From: DASVTU01 sp036387415
Lineage (GTDB): Bacteria; Acidobacteriota; Blastocatellia; Pyrinomonadales; Pyrinomonadaceae
Length of the DNA stretch: 64,000 nucleotides
Assembly: GCA_036387415.1 (NCBI GenBank)
Contig: DASVTU010000001.1
Location: 10,998 to 74,997, forward strand
Direction: 5' to 3'
Below are positions 1-9,179 of this stretch, piece by piece. A program made the position numbers and the translations under genes. The notes under the pieces were generated by a model that was not told where the DNA came from, searched no databases, and was given only the letters and a program-made list of their open reading frames with translations. Every line of letters starts with the position of its first letter. Position 1 is the first letter of the stretch.

Positions 1-186
1 TTTTTTGTCGAACTGCCCGACCCCGAATTTGAAAATACGACGCGAAGAGTCGTGGCCGCGCGCGATTGGTTCTTTCACGGAGGACATATCAAAGACTTAC
101 GCTCCTTCGCCAGCCGACTCCTTCCTCCTGATGACTCACAGCCGCAGGGCGCAGTCTCGTCGCCCGTCGCCGCTGTTGAGGACGGC

Positions 187-3100
187 ATGCCTAACACTGT
201 ACCGGAGCGAGATATATTAAGCGTCTATCTTGAGCGCAAACTGAGCGACGACCTCAAACAAAAACTACGCGCCTACCTCTCGACCCTCGACGTGGAAGAT
301 GCCGCAACGGCGGCGCAGAGAGAATCCGAAGAACTGTCGTCGCCCTCCGCTTCGTCGTCGCCCGCTTCGCCTTCCGATGCGTCTTCCAGTTCGGCGCGTG
401 CGAGCAGTTTTCATCCCTCGCGGATTCCGGCGCAACTTGAGGAACAGCTTGACCGCGAGTTGAACGCTATCCTTCTCGATAAAGACCTCTACGACGACCA
501 ACGCTTCAAACACGTCGCACTCACGACGACCGTCAAAGGACTCCGCGATTTACGTTCGACCTTCAAAAGCTTTCAGACCGACGCCGCTGCTCCCAAACGT
601 CAAAGTTCTCAGACGAGTGCGACGGCTTCACCGCCGTCCGCGGAGATTGATGAAGACCTCGCCCACTTCAATCGTCTACTGCTCGAAAATGCTTACCCGG
701 AAGTGTTCGAGCACATCAGCGACATCCGCCTCGCCGCCATCTACAAACGCCTGCACCAGCAGAAGCAGACGGCTTTGAGCCTGTCGGGCGGCGGCATTCG
801 TAGCGGGACGTTTGCTTTAGGGCTGCTTCAGGGCTTCGCGCGCCATCGTCTGCTCGAAAAGTTCGACTATCTCTCGACCGTCTCTGGCGGCGGTTACATC
901 GGGAGTTGGTTGACCGCATGGATACACCGTCATCCAGAAGGCTTGGAAGGCGTCACGCGCGACCTCGCCAACCGCGACCCGGAGACAAAAGTTGACCCAG
1001 ACCCGCCACCACTCCGCTACCTGCGTCAATACAGCAGTTTCCTCACGCCCAAAGTCGGGCTGCTGTCGGCAGACACGTGGAGTTTTGCCGGAATCTACGT
1101 GAGAAATCTGCTCTTGAATTGGGCGGTGATTATTCCCCTCTTCGTCGCCGTTTTGCTCATCCCGCGTCTCGCCGTGGCCGCCATCCTCGGCCAGTCGGAG
1201 AACCCCATCCGCAGACACTTCCAACTCTCCGATTGGAGTTTCGGCTTTCATTACTATCCGCGTTATACGCTCCTGCTGCTCGGCACTTTTTTCGTCGTCA
1301 TGGCGATAGCCTATATCGGCTTCAACCGTCCGAGCGCCAGCGAACAACTCAAAGCGCGCAGCCCCTTCTGGGCGAAACACACAGACCAACGCGGCTTCCT
1401 CGTCTTTTGCCTCCTGCCGCTCGTCGCTTCGGCCATCCTGCTAACGACCTATGCGGCGTGGTCGCGCAACGTCAGAGACGCGCAGACCGCAACTCACTTC
1501 ACGCTTCTCGGAGAACTCCGACTCCATCGCGTCGTGTTGTTCTTATTATTCGGTGTCTTAACGACGCTGCTCGGTTGGTTCTGGTACACGTTTCTCGTCC
1601 TGCGACGCGGCAAGCGCGGGCGGCGCGACGAGATTAAACTACTGGAATTCGGCGCACTCCTCGTCGCGGGATTGTTCGGCGGTTTTCTTTTCTGGGTGGC
1701 GTCGGTCAGCGAATTCGGGAATCCGGTGGTCGCTCTGGTCGATGCCAGCCCGCCGACGTGGAGCACGGAAATATACGCCTGTCTCGCCGTCCCACTGTTC
1801 CTGCTCCTGTTCATGCTGGCGACGTTCTTCTACGTCGGCGTGTCGAGTTACAGTCGCGGCGTGCGCGACGAGGAACGCGAATGGCTGTCGCGTCTCGGCG
1901 CGTGGCTCATCATTGTTGCTATCGTGTGGAGCGTCTTCAGTGCGCTCGTCATTTTTGGGCCGCTTGCGCTGCTCGATTCGCCGAAGATTCTCGCCTCGCT
2001 CGGCGGCGTGTCCGGCCTGACGGCGTTACTTTTGGGACGCAGTTCCGCCACGCCCGCCAACCAGAAAGAGGCCGCCAAAGCCAGTCCCGCGACGCTCATC
2101 ATGAGCAACATCCTGCCTCTCCTGACGCTTGTCTTTCTGGTGATATTCGTCGCTGCGCTCTCGCTCCTGACGAGTCTGTTAATCAAGAGTCTCTTTCTGT
2201 GGCCTCGCTTCCAGAGCGCAAACTGGATTGTCTCCATCGACCCCTATGCGAAATATCAGTATTTCGAGGGGATGACGAGCCGCGTGCTGGCGGCGGTACA
2301 CATGCGCGCCGTCCATTATCCATCGTTCTGGTTCTTCTTCATCCTCGCCGTCGGCCTCGCACTTTTCGGCCTGCTGATGGCGAGGGTGATTAACCTCAAT
2401 CTGTTTTCGCTGCACGGCGGTTATCGTAACCGCTTGATTCGCGGCTTCCTCGGCGCGTCGCGCAACGAGGGCGAACGCAAGCCCAACCCCTTCACCGGCT
2501 TCGACCCGACCGACAACGTGAAGATGCACGAACTCAGACCCGCGCTCTTGAATGAATCCGATTTCCAGACGCGTTGGGGAACCACCGACCAGAACCTCAA
2601 GGCGCTGACGCTCAGACTCAAAGCCATGCGCGACCCGCAACCCGCAGACAAGCAACAACCCGACTATGCGATGTCGAAGTTTCTCTACGAACACCTGCAT
2701 GAGAGCCGCGACAAGATTGACGATTTCAGCGGCGATGCTCCGCTCTCACAGGCGTTGCAACGCATGCTCCTCGAAGATTTGAACCGCATTCTTGAGAATG
2801 AGGAGATACGTTTTTACAGGGAGCCGTCGTTGCGTCACTACATCAAGACGGCGCGTGCGCGGAGGGTCGAGCGGTTGGTCAGCAGCTACGAGGAGAGCAA
2901 TCAGCCGACGCGCGGCGAGTATCAAGTCTTGCTCAATCGTCTGATGATGGAGCAAGCCTACGAGAGATTAATCAAGACAAGTCCCTACCCGCCGCCGCCC
3001 TACAAGTTGTTTCACGTCGTCAACACGGCTCTGAACCTCGTCGGCGGCGACAATCTGGCGTGGCAGCAACGCAGGGCTGAACCCTTCTCCGTCTCGCCGC

Positions 3101-4023
3101 TCCATTCGGGTTGCTTCCGCCTCGGCTACCGCAAGTCGAGAGACTACGGCGGCGAGGACGGTATCTCCATCGGCACGGCAGCCGCCATCTCCGGCGCGGC
3201 GGCGAGTTCCAACATGGGCTACTACACCACTTCGCCCGTGATGTCGCTGCTGATGACGGTCTTCAACGTGCGACTCGGCTGGTGGCTCGGTAACCCCGGC
3301 CTCGCCGGAAACAAGAGCTACTGGACGCCCGACCCCGCCAATCGTGGCAAAAATCAGGTCTATCGCCGCGAGGCTCCCACGCTCTCGCTCCTGCCCGTGC
3401 TCCATGAGGCGCTCGGCATGACCGACGACCGCAACAGTTACGTCTACCTAACAGACGGCGGCCATTTTGAAAACCTCGCGCTCTACGAAATGGTTTTGCG
3501 TCGCTGCCACATCATCGTCTGTAGCGACGGCGCGCAGGATGAAAACTACCAGTTCGGCGACCTCGGCAATGCCGTCCGCAAGATTCGCATCGACTTCGGC
3601 ATCCCCATCGAATTCTCCAAGATGCTCATCTACAAGCAACTGCCCGAAGACGGCGGCGGCTTTTATTGGTCGGTCGCCAAGATTCGTTACTCCTGCATCG
3701 ACCCCGGCGCAGAAGACGGCGTGTTGGTCTACATCAAGCCCGCCGTCTACCAAACCAACGAACCGCGCGACGTGCTCGAATACAAAGAGTCGCACCCCGC
3801 ATTCCCACACGAATCGACCGGCGACCAATTCTTCGACGAGCCGCAATTCGAGAGCTACCGCGCGCTCGGTTCCCACATCATCGACCAAATCTGCGGCGAA
3901 GGATGGGAAGAACTCGACCCCACCGACTTTGCTCTGCGCGCCTACGCGAAATCCAAGCCGCTCGACGACAAACTGGAAGCACTGCTTCCCGATTGGCTCA
4001 TACGCAAAAGCAACCAAGCATGA
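187..4023 (+). CDS. Large membrane-inserted patatin-like phospholipase
   Basis: Probable lipid acyl hydrolase of the patatin family, 1278 aa from the ATG at 187, where a GAGG lies 5 nt upstream. The frame is open back to a GTG at 52, giving 1323 aa, so a longer form is possible. Patatin hallmarks are visible: the oxyanion loop GGGIRSG near residue 200, the nucleophile elbow TVSGGGYIG near 232, and the catalytic Asp in DGGHFEN near 1090. Between the last two lie about nine hydrophobic helices (roughly residues 305-770), so the catalytic domain is split by a membrane domain. An Ala/Ser-rich low-complexity stretch (about residues 60-80) precedes the enzyme. Substrate is unknown. It is followed by a hairpin repeat and a YpdA-like gene. 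Confidence 0.85.
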   Translation: MPNTVPERDILSVYLERKLSDDLKQKLRAYLSTLDVEDAATAAQRESEELSSPSASSSPASPSDASSSSARASSFHPSRIPAQLEEQLDRELNAILLDKDLYDDQRFKHVALTTTVKGLRDLRSTFKSFQTDAAAPKRQSSQTSATASPPSAEIDEDLAHFNRLLLENAYPEVFEHISDIRLAAIYKRLHQQKQTALSLSGGGIRSGTFALGLLQGFARHRLLEKFDYLSTVSGGGYIGSWLTAWIHRHPEGLEGVTRDLANRDPETKVDPDPPPLRYLRQYSSFLTPKVGLLSADTWSFAGIYVRNLLLNWAVIIPLFVAVLLIPRLAVAAILGQSENPIRRHFQLSDWSFGFHYYPRYTLLLLGTFFVVMAIAYIGFNRPSASEQLKARSPFWAKHTDQRGFLVFCLLPLVASAILLTTYAAWSRNVRDAQTATHFTLLGELRLHRVVLFLLFGVLTTLLGWFWYTFLVLRRGKRGRRDEIKLLEFGALLVAGLFGGFLFWVASVSEFGNPVVALVDASPPTWSTEIYACLAVPLFLLLFMLATFFYVGVSSYSRGVRDEEREWLSRLGAWLIIVAIVWSVFSALVIFGPLALLDSPKILASLGGVSGLTALLLGRSSATPANQKEAAKASPATLIMSNILPLLTLVFLVIFVAALSLLTSLLIKSLFLWPRFQSANWIVSIDPYAKYQYFEGMTSRVLAAVHMRAVHYPSFWFFFILAVGLALFGLLMARVINLNLFSLHGGYRNRLIRGFLGASRNEGERKPNPFTGFDPTDNVKMHELRPALLNESDFQTRWGTTDQNLKALTLRLKAMRDPQPADKQQPDYAMSKFLYEHLHESRDKIDDFSGDAPLSQALQRMLLEDLNRILENEEIRFYREPSLRHYIKTARARRVERLVSSYEESNQPTRGEYQVLLNRLMMEQAYERLIKTSPYPPPPYKLFHVVNTALNLVGGDNLAWQQRRAEPFSVSPLHSGCFRLGYRKSRDYGGEDGISIGTAAAISGAAASSNMGYYTTSPVMSLLMTVFNVRLGWWLGNPGLAGNKSYWTPDPANRGKNQVYRREAPTLSLLPVLHEALGMTDDRNSYVYLTDGGHFENLALYEMVLRRCHIIVCSDGAQDENYQFGDLGNAVRKIRIDFGIPIEFSKMLIYKQLPEDGGGFYWSVAKIRYSCIDPGAEDGVLVYIKPAVYQTNEPRDVLEYKESHPAFPHESTGDQFFDEPQFESYRALGSHIIDQICGEGWEELDPTDFALRAYAKSKPLDDKLEALLPDWLIRKSNQA

Positions 4024-4027
4024 TACC

Positions 4028-4096
4028 GATTGCGGAATGCGGATTGAAAAGCAATTTGTCTTTTAATCCATAATCCGCAATCCGCATTCCGCAATT
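4028..4096. repeat. Heptamer-built inverted repeat, class A
   Basis: A perfect 17-bp inverted repeat, 4029-4045 with 4079-4095, built from heptamers of the type RWTGCGG. The loop holds a further half-unit. It starts 4 nt after the patatin stop. It is the only class A copy among plus-strand genes. Confidence 0.85.
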
Positions 4097-4156
4097 TTCA
4101 CTCTCGCCTTGCTCTCACACGCGTGAGCGTGCGACGATGTTGGCATCCGTAAACTT

Positions 4157-5161
4157 ATGCCAACGAGCGTGGAACAACTCGACCTCTTGATTATCGGCGC
4201 AGGCCCCGCGGGGATTTCGGCTGCCGACACCGCTGCACGCGAAGGCTTGAATTATCTCGTCCTTGAGAAAGGCTTGATTGCCCACACCGTCTACGAATAT
4301 CCGGTCGGGCAACTCGTCTTCTCCACGCCCGACGAACTTGAGATGCGCGAAGGCACGCTCCGTCCCTGCCGCGACAAGCCGACGCGCGAAGAACTCCTTT
4401 CACACTACGTACGCTTCTGTATTGACCAACGCCTCCGCATCAACACCGGAGAGGCGGTCGTCCAACTCGAACAGGTTTCGCCCGAAGGCTTCCGCGTCCG
4501 CACGTCTCGCGGCGCTGACTACTCGACGCGTCGCGTGCTCGTCGCCTTCGGCGCGATGGCACGCCCGCGTCGCCTCGGAGTCCCCGGCGAAGACCTCCCC
4601 AAAGTCCGGCATCGCTTCGACGAGCCTTATCCTCACGTCCGTCGCGACGTGCTCGTCGTCGGCGGTGGCAACAGCGCCGCCGAAGCCGCGCTCTTTCTCG
4701 CGCAGGAGGGCGCACGCGCTTCGCTCGCCATCTGGCGCACCGACTGGGAAAACCGCGACCCCAAACAGAACGCCATCAAACACTGGGTTCGCACACCCCT
4801 CGAACGCGAACTCGCAGAGGGTCGTCTCCGCCTCATCTTCTTCAAAGAGGTCACGGAAATCAGCGAGCATCACGTCCGACTTCTTCAGGACGACGGCGAG
4901 ACGCTGAGCATCCCCAACGACGCCACATTCATCCTCATCGGCAGCGACCCCGACCTCTCGCTCCTGCACCAAATCGGCGTCGAACTCACACCGAACGGCC
5001 TCGCCCAAGTTCCCACCTACGACCCCGAAACACACGAAACCAACATCCCCGGCCTCTACGTCGCCGGACACTTTACCCACGCGCGCCATATCAAACAAGC
5101 CATCGCCATCCCACGCCGCATCGTTCCACACATCGCCCAATCGCTCCGCACCACTGTCTAG
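4157..5161 (+). CDS. YpdA-like FAD/NAD(P)-dependent oxidoreductase
   Basis: A 334-aa flavoprotein of the thioredoxin-reductase-like fold. The N-terminus has the FAD Rossmann motif GAGPAG (residues about 12-17), followed by the LVLEKG and VYEYP region typical of YpdA proteins. A second Rossmann motif, GGGNSAAEAA, lies near residue 170, and a C-terminal FAD motif GLYVAGHF near 302. The CxxC redox pair of true thioredoxin reductases is absent, as in YpdA, which in Firmicutes reduces bacillithiol disulfide. Whether this organism makes bacillithiol cannot be told from the window, so the substrate is open. No clear Shine-Dalgarno was seen before the ATG. Confidence 0.8.
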   Translation: MPTSVEQLDLLIIGAGPAGISAADTAAREGLNYLVLEKGLIAHTVYEYPVGQLVFSTPDELEMREGTLRPCRDKPTREELLSHYVRFCIDQRLRINTGEAVVQLEQVSPEGFRVRTSRGADYSTRRVLVAFGAMARPRRLGVPGEDLPKVRHRFDEPYPHVRRDVLVVGGGNSAAEAALFLAQEGARASLAIWRTDWENRDPKQNAIKHWVRTPLERELAEGRLRLIFFKEVTEISEHHVRLLQDDGETLSIPNDATFILIGSDPDLSLLHQIGVELTPNGLAQVPTYDPETHETNIPGLYVAGHFTHARHIKQAIAIPRRIVPHIAQSLRTTV

Positions 5162-5196
5162 CGCATCCATCTGGCGCGTCTCATATTTTTACCTTT

Positions 5197-5781
5197 TCAT
5201 TTTTCATTCTCCGCGAACCGTTTGCGAAAATCGGGCGCGCGTTGGCGTAGGGCGAGCCAGTCGTCAAAGATTTCGGGCTGCTGCAACCAGACGGTGAACC
5301 ACTGTGCAATCTCCGCCTTCTCAGCGCGTTTGCGCTCGTTCACCGACTCGTTACGCGAAATCATCTCCGCGCGCTGCTTACCTTTCAATACGGTCTCGCG
5401 CACACGACGCAACCCCGTCCTATCCTTCGTCCGCTCAAACTGCCGTCGCAAGTTATCCAGACGCTTGATTGACGCGGCGGCCTGTGTAAAGTCGGAGAAT
5501 TTGAGCACGTTGCGAAACATCGCTTCATACGGGTCGGCTGCGCGCCAACGCGCGTCTGCTTCGAGCACCTCCGCGTGTCGCAACTCAGCGCCCTCGTCCG
5601 CCAACAGACGCGCCACCGACGCCGGGCTATCCACCGCGCCCTCGCCGAAACGCTCCTTGACCACCACCGCAATCGCTTCTAATTCGCTCGCCCCGACCGA
5701 TTCGCAATCGAGATGCTCCCACACCTCAATCATCAAATCGCGTTTCGTCCGCGCCCGCCATGCCTGTTTTTTCGTCACCAT
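5197..5781 (-). CDS. Hypothetical protein, charged and helical
   Basis: A 194-aa protein I do not recognise. It is rich in Arg, Lys, Glu and Ala with no signal peptide or TM segment. The region from about residue 85 to 150 is strongly charged and looks helical or coiled. It is transcribed divergently from recQ across a heptamer hairpin and converges with the YpdA-like gene. Codon use matches the neighbours and no antisense ORF fits better, so it is probably real. Confidence 0.6.
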   Translation of the reverse strand: MVTKKQAWRARTKRDLMIEVWEHLDCESVGASELEAIAVVVKERFGEGAVDSPASVARLLADEGAELRHAEVLEADARWRAADPYEAMFRNVLKFSDFTQAAASIKRLDNLRRQFERTKDRTGLRRVRETVLKGKQRAEMISRNESVNERKRAEKAEIAQWFTVWLQQPEIFDDWLALRQRAPDFRKRFAENEK

Positions 5782-5810
5782 TTGAGCTTACCGAAAACGC
5801 CGCAAACTGC

Positions 5811-5908
5811 AAAGTAAGCAATAAGCAGTGAGCAGCAAAAACAAGAAGCAGAATCAAAAGACGGATTTTCGTTTGACTGCTTATTGCTCACCGCTTACTG
5901 CTTACTTT
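5811..5908. repeat. Heptamer-built inverted repeat, AGTAAGC class
   Basis: Left arm 5811-5836 and right arm 5875-5908 are tandem AGTAAGC-type heptamers. The outermost 16 bp pair with one mismatch. It fills the divergent gap between the hypothetical gene and recQ, so any promoters there must lie inside or beside it. Confidence 0.8.
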
Positions 5909-5959
5909 CTTCACCTCTGGCGGCTTGAGAGTTTTGGCGTCGGAATTTAGACTCAAAGT

Positions 5960-8725
5960 GTGATGACGTTGAATATGGATGCGGCGCTGGCAGCGTTGCG
6001 TGAACATTTCGGGTTCGACGATTTTCGTGCGGGGCAGCGCGAAGTCGTCTCGGCGATTCTGGAAGGCCACGACACGGTGGTCGTGATGCCGACGGGCGGC
6101 GGAAAATCGCTCTGTTACCAGTTACCCGCGTTGATGCGCGAGGGCGCGACGCTCGTCGTCTCGCCGCTCATCGCGTTGATGAAAGACCAGGTTGACGCGC
6201 TGCATGCGCGTGGTTTGCCCGCGACGTTCATCAATAGTTCGATTGATTTTGAAGAACAGAAGGCGCGCATCAACGGCATCCGTCAGGGACGTTACAAACT
6301 CGTCTACGTCGCGCCCGAACGCTTCCGCAGCGCCAATTTCGTCGATGCCGTCAAGAATGCGCGCATCTCGCTTCTGGCGATTGATGAGGCGCACTGCATC
6401 TCTCAATGGGGACACGATTTTCGTCCCGATTTTCTCCGGCTCAAATCATTCGCCGAAGACATCGGACGACCGCAGACTGTCGCGCTGACCGCGACCGCCA
6501 CGCCCTACGTCCGCTCGGACATCATCGACCAACTAAATCTGCGCGAGCCGAAGGCGTTCGTCAGCGGCTTCGACCGCCCCAATCTCTCCATCAACGTCGT
6601 TCACACGCAGAAGGAACGCGAAAAAATCGCGCACGTCAAACAGCTCGCCGCATGCTACGAGGGCGGCTCAGGCATCATCTACACTTCGACGCGCAAGTCT
6701 GTCGAACAGGTCGCCGCGCGTCTCGGTGAAGCGAAGTTGTCGGTCGTCGCCTATCACGCCGGAATGACGGACGACGAACGCGTCCGCGCGCAGGACGATT
6801 TCATGTCCGGTCGTGTCCAGATGATTGTCGCCACCAACGCTTTCGGCATGGGCATCGACAAGCCCGACATACGCTTCGTCGCGCACTACCACTTCCCCGC
6901 ATCCATCGAAGCCTACTATCAAGAGATAGGCCGCGCCGGACGCGACGGCCAGCATTCCACTTGCGTGCTACTGTTCAACTACGCCGACAAGCGCACGCAG
7001 GACTACTTCATCGAAGGCTCCTATCCGCCGCCCGAAACCATCGCCAGCGTCTACGAAGCACTTGTCGCCACGGGACAAAAACGCATCGAACTCTCCACGC
7101 GCGAGATTGCCGTCCGCGCCTCCGTCCGCAACGAGATGGCCGTCCAATCCTCGCTCATCACTTTGGAGAAGGCCGGACACATCGAACGCGGCGCGGCGAA
7201 TGAAAATCGTGCCGCCGTGCGTCTGCTGGTCAGTCCGCAGCAGGCGCGCGAGACGGTGAACGCACGCCGCAGCGCGCAGATGAAGCAAGTGCTCTTTGGT
7301 CTGCTCGGCGGCTACGAGGTGAACGAACGCACCGACACCGAACTCGACGTGGCGGAGTTTTCCGAAACCGTCGGCACGGAGATTCAAGCGACGAAACGCG
7401 CGCTCGCCGCGCTTGCCGACGCAAGTCTCATCTCCTATCAGGCCGCGCGACGCACGCGCGGACTACTCCTGCTCGACCAGCAACCCGTCAAACAACTACG
7501 CATCCGCCCGCAAGACCTCGCGCGCCGCGCCGCCCTCGAACAACGCAAACTCCGCGAGATGATTAGCTTTTGTTACGTCGAAAAATGCTTCCGCGCCTTC
7601 ATCCTCGACTACTTCGGCGACCGCTCGCATCCGTCAAACTGCGGCATGTGCGGCAACTGCGTCGCCGAAACGCGACGCGAGACGGACGCCATCCCACTTC
7701 CCACGCAGGGACGCACAAGCACCAACATTCCCATCGACGCACCCACCGCGCTCGACCAATTCATGATGAAACACGCGCCCGTCGCGCTCGATTTAGATGA
7801 TGAGTTGCAAGAGCAGACGCGTCTTCGTCGTTTGCAACAGGAAGCCGAACAGAACGCCGCGCTCGAACATGAACAGGACTTAATCTTTGGCCGCGAGAGC
7901 GCGGGTGTGAGCATCAACGAAGCGCGTCCGCTCGACGAGGATGAGGCGCTCCGTGTGAGAAAGATTCTTGCCTGCGCCGCGCGTATGCAGGGGCGCTTCG
8001 GCAAGGGTCTGCTCGCCGCCACGCTTCGCGGTTCGCGTGCCAAAAATGTCCTACAGGCCGGACTTCAGCATCTCTCAACCTACGGCATCCTCGCCGACAT
8101 GACGCAGGAGGAAATCGGCATCTACATCGACGCGCTTGTTGCCGCCGGTTGTCTGCGTGTCACGCCGGGCACGTATCCCACAGTCGCCATCACGCATCTC
8201 GGCGGCGAAGTAATGCGCGAACGTGCCGCCATCCAACTCGCACTCCCGCCCACGTTCGCCACCGCTACCGCTGCGAAATCCTACGCCGCGCCGCAACGAC
8301 AACCCGCCGCCTCCGCATCATTCGCCACCGCCGCCGCAGCATCTTCGTCAAACGCTGCGACCGATACGACGCCGCAACGCGCCAGCACCGTTGATGAAAC
8401 CTACGCGCTTTATGAAACGGGTTTGAGCATCGAAGAGATTAGCGAGCGGCGTGGTTTGACGGAGATAACGGTGGAAAAACATCTCGCCGATTGCATCCTC
8501 GAAGGCCGTCGCTTCGATGTCTCGCAATTCGTCTCCGACCAAGACCGCGCCGAAATCGAAATCGCCATCGACCAACTCGGCACCGAGCGTCTCAAGCCGC
8601 TACGCGACGTGCTGCCCGATCACATCACCTACCGCATGATTCGCTTCGTCGTCGCCGACATGCAACGCCGCGAAGAAACCAGCGACACACAACTCGCTGA
8701 CGACGACTCAAACGCCTCCCACTGA
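5960..8725 (+). CDS. recQ: ATP-dependent DNA helicase RecQ
   Basis: A 921-aa superfamily 2 helicase for recombination and fork repair. Walker A PTGGGKS lies near residue 47, the DEAH box IDEAHCISQWGHDFRPDF near 143, and helicase motif VI as QEIGRAGRDGQ near 325. The zinc-binding subdomain has Cys at CYVEKC and CGMCGNC (about 537-563), followed by an RQC-like winged helix from about 660. The C-terminus (about 815-900) is a helix-turn-helix of the HTH_40 type (LYETGLSIEEISERRGL). There is an Ala/Thr/Ser linker at about 770-810. Three start codons cluster at 5960 (GTG), 5963 and 5975 (ATG). It is longer than E. coli RecQ because of the linkers and the C-terminal HTH. No HRDC domain was recognised. 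Confidence 0.93.
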   Translation: MMTLNMDAALAALREHFGFDDFRAGQREVVSAILEGHDTVVVMPTGGGKSLCYQLPALMREGATLVVSPLIALMKDQVDALHARGLPATFINSSIDFEEQKARINGIRQGRYKLVYVAPERFRSANFVDAVKNARISLLAIDEAHCISQWGHDFRPDFLRLKSFAEDIGRPQTVALTATATPYVRSDIIDQLNLREPKAFVSGFDRPNLSINVVHTQKEREKIAHVKQLAACYEGGSGIIYTSTRKSVEQVAARLGEAKLSVVAYHAGMTDDERVRAQDDFMSGRVQMIVATNAFGMGIDKPDIRFVAHYHFPASIEAYYQEIGRAGRDGQHSTCVLLFNYADKRTQDYFIEGSYPPPETIASVYEALVATGQKRIELSTREIAVRASVRNEMAVQSSLITLEKAGHIERGAANENRAAVRLLVSPQQARETVNARRSAQMKQVLFGLLGGYEVNERTDTELDVAEFSETVGTEIQATKRALAALADASLISYQAARRTRGLLLLDQQPVKQLRIRPQDLARRAALEQRKLREMISFCYVEKCFRAFILDYFGDRSHPSNCGMCGNCVAETRRETDAIPLPTQGRTSTNIPIDAPTALDQFMMKHAPVALDLDDELQEQTRLRRLQQEAEQNAALEHEQDLIFGRESAGVSINEARPLDEDEALRVRKILACAARMQGRFGKGLLAATLRGSRAKNVLQAGLQHLSTYGILADMTQEEIGIYIDALVAAGCLRVTPGTYPTVAITHLGGEVMRERAAIQLALPPTFATATAAKSYAAPQRQPAASASFATAAAASSSNAATDTTPQRASTVDETYALYETGLSIEEISERRGLTEITVEKHLADCILEGRRFDVSQFVSDQDRAEIEIAIDQLGTERLKPLRDVLPDHITYRMIRFVVADMQRREETSDTQLADDDSNASH

Positions 8726-8858
8726 ATCGGACAACAAACATCGCTTCCTGCGTCGCCTGCAAACAGCAGCGTCGTTTCTCTCTCGTCGCCTTCGTGCGCT
8801 TGACGCGGCTCGCTCCGTTCCCGCATGCTTCAAAAAATTTTCGACCGAGGAAACCGAC

Positions 8859-9074
8859 ATGAGCCGAAACCCGAACACCGAACCGCCGCAACCCGGCGAC
8901 CAACCCAACATGCCTCCAACGCAACCGCACGACCCACTCGAACCTAATCCATCGCAACCCGAACCCTTACCGCTTCCGCCCGACTCGCCCCAACCTTCTG
9001 CGCCCGTGCGCGAACCCGACACGCCCATGCCCGCAGGCGACCCCGTGCCGTCCGAGCCGACGCGCCTCGTCTGA
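8859..9074 (+). CDS. Small Pro-rich hypothetical protein
   Basis: A 71-aa ORF dominated by Pro, Glu, Asp and Asn, with no hydrophobic core; it would be disordered. A GAGGA lies about 8 nt before the ATG, which supports translation. It sits alone between recQ and the yheT-like gene. It may be a genuine small protein or a by-product of Pro-rich codon bias; I cannot assign a function. Confidence 0.4.
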   Translation: MSRNPNTEPPQPGDQPNMPPTQPHDPLEPNPSQPEPLPLPPDSPQPSAPVREPDTPMPAGDPVPSEPTRLV

Positions 9075-9137
9075 CGCGTTGCGCGCACAAGCGGCGTTGC
9101 GCGTTCATACATCCTTCGTCACACGTCTCGCATCATT

Positions 9138-9143
9138 TATAAT
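9138..9143 (+). promoter_or_regulatory. Possible -10 box for the YheT-family gene
   Basis: A consensus TATAAT about 37 nt upstream of the ATG at 9180. No good -35 is visible 16-18 nt upstream, so this is tentative. Confidence 0.35.
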
Positions 9144-9179
9144 GGCGAGTAGCGACACCGACCGCACGCGCCGCTTGAA

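Noticed and set aside
4400..5170. 256-aa minus-strand open frame
   Set aside because: Antisense to the YpdA-like gene, which has both Rossmann motifs.
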